Part shown: piece after piece, positions 42,823-52,569 of the stretch
How positions within the stretch are numbered: position 1 is the stretch's first letter
Layout: each line of letters begins with the position of its first letter
Source: Stenotrophomonas maltophilia
GTDB taxonomy: Bacteria > Pseudomonadota > Gammaproteobacteria > Xanthomonadales > Xanthomonadaceae
Direction of reading: 5' to 3'
DNA: 64,000 nucleotides
NCBI GenBank assembly: GCA_900113425.1
Contig: FOZF01000002.1
Location: forward strand, 947,027-1,011,026
Translations under genes and position numbers: made by a program
Notes under the pieces: model-generated
The model's database searches: none
What the model saw: only the letters and a program-made list of their open reading frames with translations
What the model was told of the DNA's origin: nothing

Positions 42823-43875
42823 ATGGTACGGATGATACATACAGGGGCCGCGCTGCTGGTGGCGGCCCTGGCAGGCGCTGCAATGCCTGCCTTGGCCTGC
42901 ACGCGTGCGGTCTATCTGGGCGACAACGGCGATGTGATCACGGCGCGGTCGATGGACTGGAAGGTCGATGTGGCGACCAACCTGTACGTGTTGCCGCGCG
43001 GAATTGCACGGACCGGTGAGGCCGGGCCGAAGTCGTTGGCATGGACTGCACGGTACGGCAGCGTGGTGGCCACCGGCTACAACGTGTCGACCACCGATGG
43101 CATGAACGAGAAGGGGCTGGTCGCCAATCTGCTGTGGCTGGTGGAATCGGAGTATCCGCAGCAGCGCGGCACCAAGCCCGGCCTGGCCATTTCATTGTGG
43201 GCGCAGTACGTGCTGGACAATTTCGCGACAGTCGCAGAGGCCGTGGCGGCGCTGCAGCGCGAGCCGTACTCCATCGTCACCGACAAGGTGCCCGGCGAGG
43301 ACCGGCAGGCGACCCTGCATCTGTCTCTGTCCGATGCCAGTGGCGACAGCGCGATCGTGGAATACATCGGTGGCCGTCAGGTCATCCATCATGATCGCCG
43401 CTACCAGGTGATGACGAATTCGCCCATCTTCGAGCATCAGCTTGCGCTCAACAGCTACTGGCAGCAGATCGGCGGCACGGTGATGCTGCCGGGCACCAAC
43501 CGATCGGCCGACCGTTTTGCGCGCGCGTCGTTCTACATCAATGCGATTCCCAAGGCGGAAGACCCCGTGGTGGCACTGGCCAGTGTGTTCAGTGTGATCC
43601 GCAACGTCTCGGTGCCGTACGGAATCACCACGCCGGGCGAGCCCAACATCTCGTCCACGCGCTGGCGCACCGTGGCCGACCACAAGCGACGCCTGTACTT
43701 CTTCGAGTCCGCGATGACGCCCAATACGTTCTGGGTGGACCTCAACAGGATCGACTTCGGTGGCAAGGTGCTCAAGCTGGACCTGGGCAAGGACCAGCGC
43801 AACACCTTCTCCGGCGATGCGCTGGAGCATTTCGTTCCCAGCGCACCGTTCACCTTCCTCGGTGTGGGGAGCTAG
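42823..43875 (+). CDS. Linear amide C-N hydrolase (choloylglycine/penicillin V acylase family)
   Basis: A 350-residue periplasmic Ntn-hydrolase. The signal peptide (AALLVAALAGAAMPALA) is cut just before Cys, which becomes the N-terminal nucleophile (CTRAVYLGDNG). The further active-site blocks are TARSMDW, GYNVSTTDGMNEKGL, VMTNSPIF and RFARASFYINAIP. Family members cleave bile-salt amides, penicillin V or N-acyl homoserine lactones, the latter being plausible for a Gram-negative soil or water bacterium. The ATG at 42823 follows GAAGGGGG. It is tail-to-tail with the next gene, overlapping by 4 bases. Confidence 0.9.
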   Translation: MVRMIHTGAALLVAALAGAAMPALACTRAVYLGDNGDVITARSMDWKVDVATNLYVLPRGIARTGEAGPKSLAWTARYGSVVATGYNVSTTDGMNEKGLVANLLWLVESEYPQQRGTKPGLAISLWAQYVLDNFATVAEAVAALQREPYSIVTDKVPGEDRQATLHLSLSDASGDSAIVEYIGGRQVIHHDRRYQVMTNSPIFEHQLALNSYWQQIGGTVMLPGTNRSADRFARASFYINAIPKAEDPVVALASVFSVIRNVSVPYGITTPGEPNISSTRWRTVADHKRRLYFFESAMTPNTFWVDLNRIDFGGKVLKLDLGKDQRNTFSGDALEHFVPSAPFTFLGVGS

Positions 43876-44645
43876 TTCGACGCCTGGGTCGCGGCCGGGT
43901 AGACCGCCTGGATCTGGCAGCTGCCGCGGGTGTACAGCGGCAGCGGCCCCAGGCCGCGCTCGTCGCCGGGCTCGAACTCTGCACTGAGGATGCGATCGCC
44001 GGGATTGCCGCAGATCAGGCCGTTCTGCAGCCCGGACTGGAAGCTGACCTGTGGCGCGCGGTCCAGCTGGCGGCAACTGCCGCCCAGTTCGACGCGGTAG
44101 TAGCGGTGGCCGCCATTGCGGTGTGGATTGGTTTCCACCAGCAGCCCCTGCTGGTCGGAGGACCAGGCACGGACGTTGCGGGTTGCGAAACAGTAGGCGG
44201 GCGATCCGCCGAAGCTGCGGCGCTGCTCGTGCCGCTCGCTGATGGTCACCGCAGGCAGGGTCGCGGTGCGCAGGCGGTCACTGTCACGGGCGACAGTGGC
44301 GTAGTCGCGGTTCTGCACTGGACTGACCGCGCTGACCGCGCAGCTGTGCCCGTCCACCACCACGCGTTCGCTGGGGCGGCCGCAGGCCCAGCCTGCCGGT
44401 GCTTCCAGCTTCAGGGAGGTGGCGGCACGCACGTTCGGGCAGTCTTCGCTGAAGTCGATCCGGTAGGCCTGGCCGGACGCGGCACGGACGGCGATCGAGC
44501 GCGGCGAGGCCTGCTCCACTTCCTGTACGCCCACGGCGTCGAGGCAGTGCGGTGCGGGCGCCCGGCGTTCCTGCCCGCTGGCAGTGACGGAAAGGATCAA
44601 GCCGATGCTCGCGGCCAGAGCCAGGGAAACCTGTCGATATGCCAT
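43872..44645 (-). CDS. Secreted protein with duplicated Cys-containing domain (DUF6491-like)
   Basis: A 257-residue exported protein (signal VSLALAASIGLILSVTASG). The mature part has two similar halves of about 95 residues. Each starts with Cys (HCLDAVG / AYCFATRN), then RIDFSEDC / RVELGGSC, then a Cys-Gly (WACGRPS / LICGNPG) and ends DGHSCAVSAV / TRGSCQIQAV. This is a tandem duplication with four cysteines per half. DUF6491 is suggested from general resemblance only. Function unknown. Divergent from the AraC gene by 80 bases, convergent with the amide hydrolase. Confidence 0.75.
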   Translation of the reverse strand: MAYRQVSLALAASIGLILSVTASGQERRAPAPHCLDAVGVQEVEQASPRSIAVRAASGQAYRIDFSEDCPNVRAATSLKLEAPAGWACGRPSERVVVDGHSCAVSAVSPVQNRDYATVARDSDRLRTATLPAVTISERHEQRRSFGGSPAYCFATRNVRAWSSDQQGLLVETNPHRNGGHRYYRVELGGSCRQLDRAPQVSFQSGLQNGLICGNPGDRILSAEFEPGDERGLGPLPLYTRGSCQIQAVYPAATQASN

Positions 44646-44725
44646 GACCTGCACTCCTTGCTGGATAGACGGCCCGACTATAGCAGGCAATTGCACCGCC
44701 GGTGCCGGGCGCGCAGACTTGCTGC

Positions 44726-45421
44726 ATGGGCGCCATTTTCCACGTCCGGCACTATGGCCAGGCCACCGGCCTGGATCGCCACGACTACGCGCAATGGGTG
44801 CTGCCACTGCAGGGCGAGCTGCAGTTCGAGCTGGAAGGGCGGGGCGGTCGGCTGGACCTTCTGCAGGGCGCATTCGTGGCCGCCGGTGAGGCGCATGACC
44901 AGATGGCCGATGGTCCAAACGGTTTCGTGATCGTTGATTGCGGTCCGGATGTTCTGGACGACGATACGCAGGAGCACCTGTGCAGGCAGCGGTGGCTGCA
45001 TCTGCCGCTGGCCCTGCGCCAGGGGCTGGCCGAGGTGCGGCAGGGGCAGCCGGTGCCGTTGCTGCTGCCTGCCCTGCTGAGGGTGTTTGCACCGGCCGGC
45101 AGTGGCGCGCGCATGCAGGGTCTGTGCACCGCGGTACAGGCCGACCCGGGGCAGTCCTGGCCGGTCGCGCGCATGGCGGCATTCGTCGGCATCAGCGAAA
45201 GCCGGCTGCATGCGTTGTTCCAGCGCGAATTCGGCTTGAGTCCGCAGGCCTGGGTCAGTGCCTGCCGCCTGCGCTGGGCCAAGCACCAGCTGCGGACCAG
45301 TGCGTTGCCGATCAGCGAGATCGCGCTGGCCGCAGGGTATTCCGAACAGAGCGCATTGACCCGCGCGCTGCGCCGGGAAAGCGGCGTTACCCCTGCGGCT
45401 TGGCGGCGAGGCGGCCTCTGA
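44726..45421 (+). CDS. AraC-family transcriptional regulator
   Basis: A 231-residue regulator with a cupin-like N-terminal part (YAQWVLPLQGELQFELEG) and a C-terminal double helix-turn-helix: VARMAAFVGISESRLHALFQ, then ISEIALAAGYSEQSALTRAL, ending RRESGVTPAAWR. The ATG at 44726 gives MGAIFHVRHYG. The EamA transporter gene follows in the same direction after 126 bases and is its probable target. Confidence 0.88.
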   Translation: MGAIFHVRHYGQATGLDRHDYAQWVLPLQGELQFELEGRGGRLDLLQGAFVAAGEAHDQMADGPNGFVIVDCGPDVLDDDTQEHLCRQRWLHLPLALRQGLAEVRQGQPVPLLLPALLRVFAPAGSGARMQGLCTAVQADPGQSWPVARMAAFVGISESRLHALFQREFGLSPQAWVSACRLRWAKHQLRTSALPISEIALAAGYSEQSALTRALRRESGVTPAAWRRGGL

Positions 45422-45547
45422 TCCGTGGCGGTGCGGGAACGCAGTCGAGCGCGTCGGGCTCTGCCGGGACGGCAATAGCCTGGGTCAAGAGAGATCGTCC
45501 GGCGGGCGTTTAAACTGCGCGGCCTCTTCTCCCCCGAAGAATCCGCA

Positions 45548-46498
45548 ATGCGCAACAATCCGATGGTCCTGGGCATCGCCAATGGCGTTGCCGCGGGCGC
45601 GCTGTGGGGCGTGGTGTTCCTGGCACCCGCCGTGCTGCACACGTTCAACGCCCTGCAGCTGTCTGCCGGCCGTTATCTGGTCTATGGCCTCATCGCCGTG
45701 ATCCTGCTGCTGCCGCGCTGGAGGCGGCTGGCACCGAGGCTGGGGCGCGCAGAATGGTACGGCCTGCTGTGGCTGAGCCTGGCGGGCAACCTGGTGTACT
45801 TCCTGCTGCTGGCCACGGCCGTGCAGTGGGCCGGTGGCGCTGCGGCCTCGCTGATCGTCGGCCTGATTCCGGTCGTGGTGACCCTGGTGGGCGTGCGCGA
45901 GCAGGGGGCGGTGCCTCTGAAGCAACTGTTGCCGGCCCTGGCGCTGTGCGTGCTTGGCGTGGTCCTGGTGGGGTGGGAGGCGCTGATGTCCGAACACCTG
46001 GCGACGCCCTGGCGGCAGCGCCTGATCGGCCTGCTGTGTGCCTTCGGCGCACTGTTCTCGTGGGCGTTGTACTCGATCGGCAACAGCCGCTGGCTGGCGC
46101 GGCGCCCGGATCTGTCCAGCCATGACTGGTCGTTGCTGACGGGTGTCACCACCGGCGGGCTGTCCCTGCTGCTGGTACCGATGGCCTTCGTCGGGTCTGC
46201 CGGCAGCCACACGACCGCACAATGGGGCGCATTCTGGGCCATCAGCGCAGGTGTCGCGGTCGTGGCGTCGATCGTGGGCAACGCATTCTGGAATCGCGCC
46301 AGCCGTCTTCTGCCGCTGACCTTGACCGGTCAGATGATCGTGTTCGAAACCCTGTTCGCGCTGCTGTACGCGTTCGCCTGGCAGTGGCGCTGGCCGACCG
46401 TGCTGGAGGCCTTGGCGATCGTGTTCCTGGTGGCGGGCGTGATGCTGTGCGCGCACGCTCACCGCGCGCCACGCGCGATCGCCGAACATGCCGGCTGA
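45548..46498 (+). CDS. EamA/DMT-family transporter
   Basis: A 316-residue inner-membrane carrier with about ten helices in two EamA repeats (ANGVAAGALWGVVFLAPAVL, GLLCAFGALFSWALYSIGNS). It is distinct from the other EamA protein at 18881. The gene follows an AraC regulator and lies just before the thr operon. Substrate unknown; amino-acid or related metabolite export is possible. The ATG at 45548 follows CCCCCGAAGAATCCGCA. Confidence 0.88.
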   Translation: MRNNPMVLGIANGVAAGALWGVVFLAPAVLHTFNALQLSAGRYLVYGLIAVILLLPRWRRLAPRLGRAEWYGLLWLSLAGNLVYFLLLATAVQWAGGAAASLIVGLIPVVVTLVGVREQGAVPLKQLLPALALCVLGVVLVGWEALMSEHLATPWRQRLIGLLCAFGALFSWALYSIGNSRWLARRPDLSSHDWSLLTGVTTGGLSLLLVPMAFVGSAGSHTTAQWGAFWAISAGVAVVASIVGNAFWNRASRLLPLTLTGQMIVFETLFALLYAFAWQWRWPTVLEALAIVFLVAGVMLCAHAHRAPRAIAEHAG

Positions 46499-46636
46499 AT
46501 GGCCATCGCAGAGTCGACGATCGCTGCTTTGTCTCAATTGCAACCAAATGACGGCACGTTGGCAGATGATCGGCGCAGGGAATTTTTGCGCTGCAGCACT
46601 TGACAGCAGCGGGCTGAACAGTGTTTTCTGTCCGTC

Positions 46637-46771
46637 ATGGTCCTTGATGCCGCCACTGCCAGCCTGATCGCACCCGCCACTGCGGGGCGTCCGACTGCAT
46701 CGGTCGCCATCACCACCATTACCACCACCACCGTCACCACTGCCCTGGTGCGGCCCGTCGTCTTCGTGTAA
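46637..46771 (+). CDS. thrL: thr operon leader peptide
   Basis: A 44-codon ORF whose middle reads ITTITTTTVTT (eight Thr and two Ile within eleven codons), typical of thrL, where ribosome stalling on Thr and Ile codons prevents early termination and raises thrABC expression. It ends 84 bases before thrA. No clear Shine-Dalgarno sequence precedes the ATG. A perfect -35 TTGACA at 46600-46605 lacks a good -10 at the right distance, so the promoter is unresolved. Confidence 0.88.
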   Translation: MVLDAATASLIAPATAGRPTASVAITTITTTTVTTALVRPVVFV

Positions 46772-46787
46772 CTCCCGAAAACCACGG

Positions 46788-46811
46788 CCCCGCACCATCC
46801 AGGTGGCGGGG
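46788..46811 (+). terminator. Attenuator hairpin of the thr operon
   Basis: Arms CCCCGCACC (46788-46796) and GGTGGCGGGG (46802-46811) form a stem with one bulged G after the leader stop. A competing pairing is possible between GGCCCGTCG (46752-46760, in the leader) and CGACGGGGCC about 70 bases on. There is no clear T-run, so which hairpin terminates is not certain. Confidence 0.45.
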
Positions 46812-46855
46812 AAACTCGACACCTGCATGCGACGGGGCCTCCTGCCGAGGTCTGC

Positions 46856-49360
46856 ATGTCTTCCCACGTTCTCCCCCCTCCTGTTGCCCCGGCCGAGCTT
46901 GCTGCGCCGTCCATGGTCGTGCACAAGTTCGGCGGCACTTCGGTGGCCGACGCCGAGCGCTACCGTCATGTCGGCAGCCTGCTGCGGGCCCGCCCCGAAT
47001 CCCAGCAGGTCACCGTTGTCTCGGCCATGAAGGGCGTCACCGATGCGTTGATTGAACTGGCCCAGCTGGCGGCGCGGGGAGACGAAGGGTGGCGTGAGGC
47101 CTGGCATGCGTTGCGTGCCCGCCATCGTGGGGCCGCGGTGGCCCTGCTCGGCGAGCAGGTGGGCGACACCGTGGAGTGGATCGACGCGCGTTTCGAGCAG
47201 CTGTCCGAAGTGCTGGCCGCGCTGACCGTGATCGGCGAGCTGCCGCGTGAAGTGCTCGACCGCGTGCAGGGCCTGGGAGAGGTGTTCTCCGCGCAGCTGC
47301 TCGGTACGTACCTGCGCGCATGCGGCGAGGACTGCGCCGTCCTTGATGCACGCGACGTGCTCGTGGTCGGCCACGGCGAGCTGGGCGTGGATGTGGACTG
47401 GGAAGCCAGCGCCGACCGTCTGGCGAAATGGCGCCTGCAGCACCCGCAGTCGCGCGTGGTTGCCACCGGGTTCGTCGCCCGGGACCGCAACGACCGCATC
47501 ACCACCCTCGGCCGCAACGGCAGCGACTACTCCGGCGCAATCTTCGCCGCGCTGTTCAATGCCGACGAGCTGCACATCTGGACCGATGTCGATGGTGTGC
47601 TGTCGGCCGACCCGCGACTGGTGCCGGAGGCGGTGCAGCTGGAGTCGCTGAGCTACGACGAAGCCTGTGAGCTGGCGTACTTCGGCGCGAAAGTGGTGCA
47701 CCCGCAGACGATGTCGCCGGCGATCCGGCTCGGGCTGCCGATTTTCATCCGCAACACCTTCCAGCCGACCCATCCGGGTACGCGCATCAGCGCCGAGCGC
47801 TCGCCGCGCGGACCGGTGAAGGGGCTCACGCTGAGTCCCGACCTGGCCCTGCTGAATCTTGAGGGCACCGGCCTGATCGGCGTGCCCGGCACCGCCGAGC
47901 GCGTATTTGCAGCACTGCGGCAGGCGCAGGTGTCGGTGGTGATGATCTCGCAGGGTTCTTCGGAGCACTCGATCTGCTGCGTGGTGCGGGCTGCCGAAGC
48001 GGGCCGTGGCCGCGGAGCATTGCTGCAGGCCTTTGCCCATGAACTGTCGGTCGGCCAGGTGCAGCGCGTACAGGTCCACGAAGGGGTCAGCGTGCTGGCG
48101 GCAGTGGGCGACGGCATGGCAGGCCAGCCCGGTGTGGCTGCGCGCCTGTTCGAGGCGCTCGGTCGGGCGCAGGTCAACATCCTGGCGATCGCCCAGGGTT
48201 CCTCCGAGCGCAACATCTCGGTGGCCGTGGACAGCGCTGACGCGACGCGCGCGCTGCGCGCCGCCCATGCCGGTTTCTGGTTGTCGCCGCAGACGTTCGC
48301 GGTAGGCGTGATCGGGCCGGGCAACGTCGGTGCCGCGCTGCTGGACCAGTTGCTGGCGGCGCGCCCGCAGCTGCTGGCCAAGGCCAATGTCGATCTGCGC
48401 CTGCGTGCACTGGCATCGCGTTCGCGGATGCGGCTGGAGGCCGATGGCCTGCATGCCGATTGGCGGCAGGCGCTGCAGGCGGGCGGTGAGGCCAGCGATC
48501 TCGACCGCTTCACCGAACATCTGCTGGCCGCGCACCTGCCGCATGCGGTGGTGATCGACTGCAGTGGCAGCAGCGAGGTCGCCGAGCGCTATGCCGATTG
48601 GCTGGCCGCGGGCATCCATGTGGTCACCCCGAACAAACAGGCGGGCGCCGGCCCGCTGCCGCGCTACCAGCGGATCCGTGCGGCGGCGGCTGCCAGCGGT
48701 GCGCGTTTCCGCTACGAGGCGACGGTGGGTGCCGGCCTGCCGGTGATCACCACGCTGCGCGACCTGGTCGATACCGGCGACGAGGTGCTGGCCATTGAAG
48801 GCATTTTCTCGGGCACGCTGGCCTGGCTGTTCAACCGATTCGACGGCAGCCAGCCGTTCTCCTCGCTGGTGGCGCAGGCGCGTTCGATGGGCTACACCGA
48901 GCCGGATCCCCGCGATGACCTGTCGGGTGTGGATGTCGCGCGCAAGCTGGTGATCCTGGCGCGCGAGGCCGGCCACGTACTCAGTCTTGAACAGGTGCAG
49001 GTGGAAAGCCTGGTGCCGGCGCTGCTGCGCGAAGGCAGCGTGGAGGACTTCATGGCCCGCCTGGGCGAGTCCGACGCGTCACTGCAGCAACGCCTGCAGG
49101 GCGCGCGCGAGCGCGGCGCAGTGCTGCGCTATGTGGCCCGGCTTGACGCGGACGGCGCGTCGGTGGGTCTGCACGAGCTGCCGGCGGCACACGCGTTTGC
49201 CAACCTGCGCCTGACCGACAACGTGGTGCAGTTCCGTACCCGCCGCTACTGTGAGAATCCGCTGGTGGTGCAGGGGCCCGGCGCGGGACCGGAGGTCACT
49301 GCTGCAGGCGTGTTTGCCGACCTGCTGCGGGTGGCGGCCGGTGAAGGGGCGCGCCTGTGA
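46856..49360 (+). CDS. thrA: Bifunctional aspartate kinase/homoserine dehydrogenase I
   Basis: An 834-residue bifunctional enzyme. The N-terminal aspartokinase begins [20 protein letters not shown] near residue 20 and has [20 protein letters not shown]; two ACT-like regulatory segments follow ([35 protein letters not shown]). The C-terminal homoserine dehydrogenase has [18 protein letters not shown] near 482 and the catalytic region [16 protein letters not shown] near 643. It makes aspartyl phosphate and later reduces aspartate semialdehyde, with threonine feedback. Its last bases overlap the GTG of thrB. Attenuation through thrL controls it. Confidence 0.97.
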   Translation: MSSHVLPPPVAPAELAAPSMVVHKFGGTSVADAERYRHVGSLLRARPESQQVTVVSAMKGVTDALIELAQLAARGDEGWREAWHALRARHRGAAVALLGEQVGDTVEWIDARFEQLSEVLAALTVIGELPREVLDRVQGLGEVFSAQLLGTYLRACGEDCAVLDARDVLVVGHGELGVDVDWEASADRLAKWRLQHPQSRVVATGFVARDRNDRITTLGRNGSDYSGAIFAALFNADELHIWTDVDGVLSADPRLVPEAVQLESLSYDEACELAYFGAKVVHPQTMSPAIRLGLPIFIRNTFQPTHPGTRISAERSPRGPVKGLTLSPDLALLNLEGTGLIGVPGTAERVFAALRQAQVSVVMISQGSSEHSICCVVRAAEAGRGRGALLQAFAHELSVGQVQRVQVHEGVSVLAAVGDGMAGQPGVAARLFEALGRAQVNILAIAQGSSERNISVAVDSADATRALRAAHAGFWLSPQTFAVGVIGPGNVGAALLDQLLAARPQLLAKANVDLRLRALASRSRMRLEADGLHADWRQALQAGGEASDLDRFTEHLLAAHLPHAVVIDCSGSSEVAERYADWLAAGIHVVTPNKQAGAGPLPRYQRIRAAAAASGARFRYEATVGAGLPVITTLRDLVDTGDEVLAIEGIFSGTLAWLFNRFDGSQPFSSLVAQARSMGYTEPDPRDDLSGVDVARKLVILAREAGHVLSLEQVQVESLVPALLREGSVEDFMARLGESDASLQQRLQGARERGAVLRYVARLDADGASVGLHELPAAHAFANLRLTDNVVQFRTRRYCENPLVVQGPGAGPEVTAAGVFADLLRVAAGEGARL

Positions 49361-50271
49361 TCGCACGTGCATTCGCACCGGCATCGGTGGCCAATGTGGC
49401 GGTAGGGTTCGACATTCTGGGCCATGCCATCGCCGGTATCGGCGACACGGTCAGCGTGCGCCGCATCGATGAGCCTGTGGTGCGTATCGCGGCGATCCGT
49501 GGCAGTGCGGTCGAGCTTCCACTGGAGGCAGCGGGCAACACGGCTGGCGCGGCACTGCTGTCATTGCGCGAGGGCCTGGGCCTGGGCTATGGGTTCGAGC
49601 TGGAGATCGACAAGGGCATTCCGTTCGGCTCCGGCATGGGTGGGTCAGCAGCATCCTGCGTTGCGGCACTGGTTGCAGCCAACGCGCTGCTGGACGCGCC
49701 GCTGCCACGCGCCGCCCTGTATCCGCACGCGCTCGACGGCGAAGCGGTGGCCAGCGGCGGTCGCCATGGCGACAACGTCGGACCCCTGCTGGTAGGCGGA
49801 CTGGCGCTGTGCACCGCCGACAGGGTGGTGCCGGTGCCGGTGCCTGCGTGCTGGCACAGCCTGCTGGTGCATCCACATGCCGTGCTGGAAACGCGCAGGG
49901 CCCGACAGGCGCTGCAGGGCAGTTATGAGCTGCGCGAGTTTGTCGCCCAGAGCGCGAATCTGGCCCTGGTCCTGAGCGGCTGCCATCGCGGCGATGCCAC
50001 GCTGGTGCGTGCAGGCTTGCGCGATGTGCTGATCGAGCCAAGACGCGCCGGCCTGATCGCGGGATTCGAGGCAGCGCGTGACGCCGCGCTGTCGGCGGGC
50101 GCGATGGGCGCGGGTATTTCCGGTGCCGGTCCCAGCGTATTCGCCTGGTTCGAGGACGCGGTGCAGGCGCAGGCTGCCGCAGGGCAGGTTCGGGCGGCAT
50201 TTGCGGCTGCCGGCTTCGACAGTGACGCCTGGGTCTCGCCGTTGGACACGGCAGGAGCACGACTGTGCTGA
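49357..50271 (+). CDS. thrB: Homoserine kinase
   Basis: A 304-residue GHMP kinase that phosphorylates homoserine with ATP. The glycine-rich ATP loop is [19 protein letters not shown] near residue 87; the start [16 protein letters not shown] and the late [18 protein letters not shown] match the family. The GTG at 49357 overlaps the thrA TGA. It is transcribed with thrA and thrC. Confidence 0.96.
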   Translation: MIARAFAPASVANVAVGFDILGHAIAGIGDTVSVRRIDEPVVRIAAIRGSAVELPLEAAGNTAGAALLSLREGLGLGYGFELEIDKGIPFGSGMGGSAASCVAALVAANALLDAPLPRAALYPHALDGEAVASGGRHGDNVGPLLVGGLALCTADRVVPVPVPACWHSLLVHPHAVLETRRARQALQGSYELREFVAQSANLALVLSGCHRGDATLVRAGLRDVLIEPRRAGLIAGFEAARDAALSAGAMGAGISGAGPSVFAWFEDAVQAQAAAGQVRAAFAAAGFDSDAWVSPLDTAGARLC

Positions 50272-50300
50272 CTTCTTTCCTCTCATTGGATACCGATCCC

Positions 50301-51587
50301 ATGCAATTCGTTTCCACCCGCGGCCAGTCGCCGGCCGTCGGCCTGAGTGCCGCCATCGCCGCCGGCCTCGCTCCCGATGGGGGACTGTATGTGCCCAGCG
50401 CCCTGCCTGCGCCGCGTCATGTGCAGCCGGGCGAAACCCTGGCCGAAACCGCCGCCGATCTGCTCGCACCCTTCTTCGACGGCGACGCGCTGCAGGAGGC
50501 GCTGCCCTCGATCTGCCGCGAGGCGTTCGATTTTCCGGTGCCGTTGCGTCCGCTGGGCGGCGGCGACTACGTCCTCGAGCTGTTCCATGGACCGACTGCG
50601 GCCTTCAAGGACATCGGGGCACGTTTCCTGGCAGGCGCGCTGTCGAGGCTGCAGGCGGGCAAGGGACGCGACCTGACGATCGTCGTTGCCACGTCCGGTG
50701 ATACCGGTGCCGCCGTGGCGGCGGCCTTCCATCGCCAACCGGGCGTGCGCGTGGTGGTGCTGTATCCGGATGGCCGGGTATCGCCGCGCCAGGCGCACCA
50801 GCTCGGCTGCTTCGGCGACAACATCCGGGCGCTGCGCGTGGCGGGTTCGTTCGACGACTGCCAGGCCATGGTCAAGCAGGCGCTGGCCGATCGGGCATTG
50901 CAGGTGGATGTGCCGCTGAGTTCGGCCAACAGCATCAGCCTGGGGCGTCTTCTGCCACAGATGAGCTATTACGCGCATGCGGCACTGGCCCATCATGGGC
51001 AGCATCGGCGCCGGCTCAACCTGGTGGTGCCGACCGGCAACCTCGGCAACGCGATGGCCGCGGTGCTGGCACGCACCCTGGGGGTTCCCATCGGCCAGAT
51101 CGTGCTGGCCACCAATGCCAATGATGTACTGCCGAAGTACTTCGAAGGTGGCGCGTATCAGCCACAGTCCAGTGTCGCCACGGTCGCCAATGCGATGGAT
51201 GTGGGCGCGCCGAGCAACTTCGAGCGCCTGCGCTGGCTGTACGACGGCGACGATGCCGAACTGCGCGCAGCCTTCCGTGCTTTCGCGGTGGATGACGTGA
51301 CCATCCGCGCCACCATCGCCAGTGCGCACGCCAGCGGGGGCGAGCTGTTCTGCCCGCACACCGCGACGGCAGTGAAGGTGCTGAAGGACCTCCGCGCGGG
51401 CGGGGCGAAGGGCGACTGGGCGGTGGTGGCAACCGCGCACCCGGCCAAGTTCGAGGCGGTGGTGGAGCCATTGATCGGCGAAGCGGTGCCGGTGCCGCCG
51501 GCGCTGGCGGCGCTGCTGCAGCGTCCCGCGCATGCGGAACCGCTGGCTGCCGACTATGCGGCGTTGCGCGAGGTGCTGCTGCGCTGA
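50301..51587 (+). CDS. thrC: Threonine synthase
   Basis: A 428-residue PLP enzyme that converts O-phosphohomoserine to threonine. The cofactor Lys is in [16 protein letters not shown] near residue 105, followed by [15 protein letters not shown] and [11 protein letters not shown]. The ATG at 50301 (MQFVSTRG) gives the same length as the E. coli enzyme (428); a GTG at 50265 upstream overlaps thrB and would add 12 residues. It ends the thr operon. Confidence 0.97.
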   Translation: MQFVSTRGQSPAVGLSAAIAAGLAPDGGLYVPSALPAPRHVQPGETLAETAADLLAPFFDGDALQEALPSICREAFDFPVPLRPLGGGDYVLELFHGPTAAFKDIGARFLAGALSRLQAGKGRDLTIVVATSGDTGAAVAAAFHRQPGVRVVVLYPDGRVSPRQAHQLGCFGDNIRALRVAGSFDDCQAMVKQALADRALQVDVPLSSANSISLGRLLPQMSYYAHAALAHHGQHRRRLNLVVPTGNLGNAMAAVLARTLGVPIGQIVLATNANDVLPKYFEGGAYQPQSSVATVANAMDVGAPSNFERLRWLYDGDDAELRAAFRAFAVDDVTIRATIASAHASGGELFCPHTATAVKVLKDLRAGGAKGDWAVVATAHPAKFEAVVEPLIGEAVPVPPALAALLQRPAHAEPLAADYAALREVLLR

Positions 51588-51596
51588 CGGACAGGT

Positions 51597-51661
51597 GCCG
51601 GGCATGGCCCGGCGGCGTCTGAAGCAAGGGGCAGGGTGGGGCGCCCGGTACCACCGGGCGC
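51597..51661. repeat. Two GC-rich inverted repeats between thrC and the FNR-type gene
   Basis: The first dyad GCCGGGC-ATG-GCCCGGC (51597-51613) is a near copy of that at 8298; the second, GCGCCCGGT-ACC-ACCGGGCGC (51641-51661), is a perfect 9-bp stem. They separate convergent genes and may end transcription or stabilise RNA ends; neither has a T-run. Confidence 0.55.
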
Positions 51662-51678
51662 AGGCCGTGGCGCGACGC

Positions 51679-52431
51679 TCAACCCTGGACGTCGCCCGCC
51701 AGCTGGCGCAACCCGTCCTCGTCGAGGATCTCCACCACGTTCAGATGCGGCAGCGCGATCAGCGCCTGCTGACGCAGCTTGGTGAAGGTGCGGCTGACCG
51801 TCTCCATGGTCAGGCCGAGGTGGTCGGCGATGTCGCCGCGCCCCATCGGCAGCGAGACGCGCAGGCCGTCGCCGCCCAGTCGCGCCTCGCGCGCGGCCAG
51901 GCGCAGCAGGAAGTCAGCCAGCTTTTCCGCGGGCTGCAGCCGCGCCAGGGCGAGAGCTGCATCCTGCGCAGCGTCCAGTTCCTGGCAGGCGCGTTGCAGC
52001 AGCTTGCGCTCCAGGTGCGGATAACGCCCGCGCAGCGCCTTCATCTGTGGCAGCGCGACGCGGCAGACCCGGCTGTCAGCGATCGCCTCGATGTCGTAGC
52101 GGTGATGGTCGCTGCCGCTCAGGCCGAGGTAGTCGCCTGGCAGCACGAAGCCATTGATCTGGCGGCGGCCGTCGGCCAGCGTCCGCACCAGGCGCAGTGC
52201 GCCGGCGGTCAATGTATAGACATGCTGGCGCTCTTCGCCGGTGCGGGCGAGGGTGCTGCCCATCGTCACCGCCTGCGAGACGGTCACCTGTTCAAGTGCC
52301 TGCACTTCATCAGGAGACAGCGCCGAACACACCGCCAGGTGGCGGACCGAGCAGTGCAGGCAGTCCAGCGTGGAGCAGGACTGCCCGGCGGGGTCGTTGT
52401 TGGCGGACGGGGCGCCGGAAGGCCGGGACAT
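51679..52431 (-). CDS. FNR/CRP-family transcriptional regulator
   Basis: A 250-residue regulator. The N-terminus carries [12 protein letters not shown] (Cys-x2-Cys-x7-Cys) and a fourth Cys in [12 protein letters not shown], the positions that bind the oxygen-sensitive [4Fe-4S] cluster in FNR; the x7 spacing is that of FnrN/AadR rather than of E. coli FNR (x5). The cNMP-like domain ([20 protein letters not shown]) is followed by the recognition helix region [20 protein letters not shown], with the E-xx-SR of FNR. It would activate genes under low oxygen. Transcribed divergently from hisS. Confidence 0.9.
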   Translation of the reverse strand: MSRPSGAPSANNDPAGQSCSTLDCLHCSVRHLAVCSALSPDEVQALEQVTVSQAVTMGSTLARTGEERQHVYTLTAGALRLVRTLADGRRQINGFVLPGDYLGLSGSDHHRYDIEAIADSRVCRVALPQMKALRGRYPHLERKLLQRACQELDAAQDAALALARLQPAEKLADFLLRLAAREARLGGDGLRVSLPMGRGDIADHLGLTMETVSRTFTKLRQQALIALPHLNVVEILDEDGLRQLAGDVQG

Positions 52432-52569
52432 GGTGCGTGGGCGTATCGCGGGCGGGGAGGGCCTTATGATACTTCAAGCGGCTGTTCGACCCTGCGTCAG
52501 GCGGCCGCGCGCTCCAGGGCGCTAGAATGTCGCCCCCTCCCACGTCCCGTTCCAGCAGGAGTTGCTCCC

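Noticed and set aside
46600..46628. TTGACA as the thr promoter.
   Set aside because: The -35 is perfect, but no acceptable -10 lies 16-18 bases on, and the transcript would begin almost at the thrL ATG.
45485..48976. A very long open frame on the minus strand opposite the EamA gene and thrA.
   Set aside because: It is antisense to well-identified genes, has no domain I recognise, and is rich in Arg, Gln, His and Gly as expected for the reverse frame of GC-rich coding DNA.
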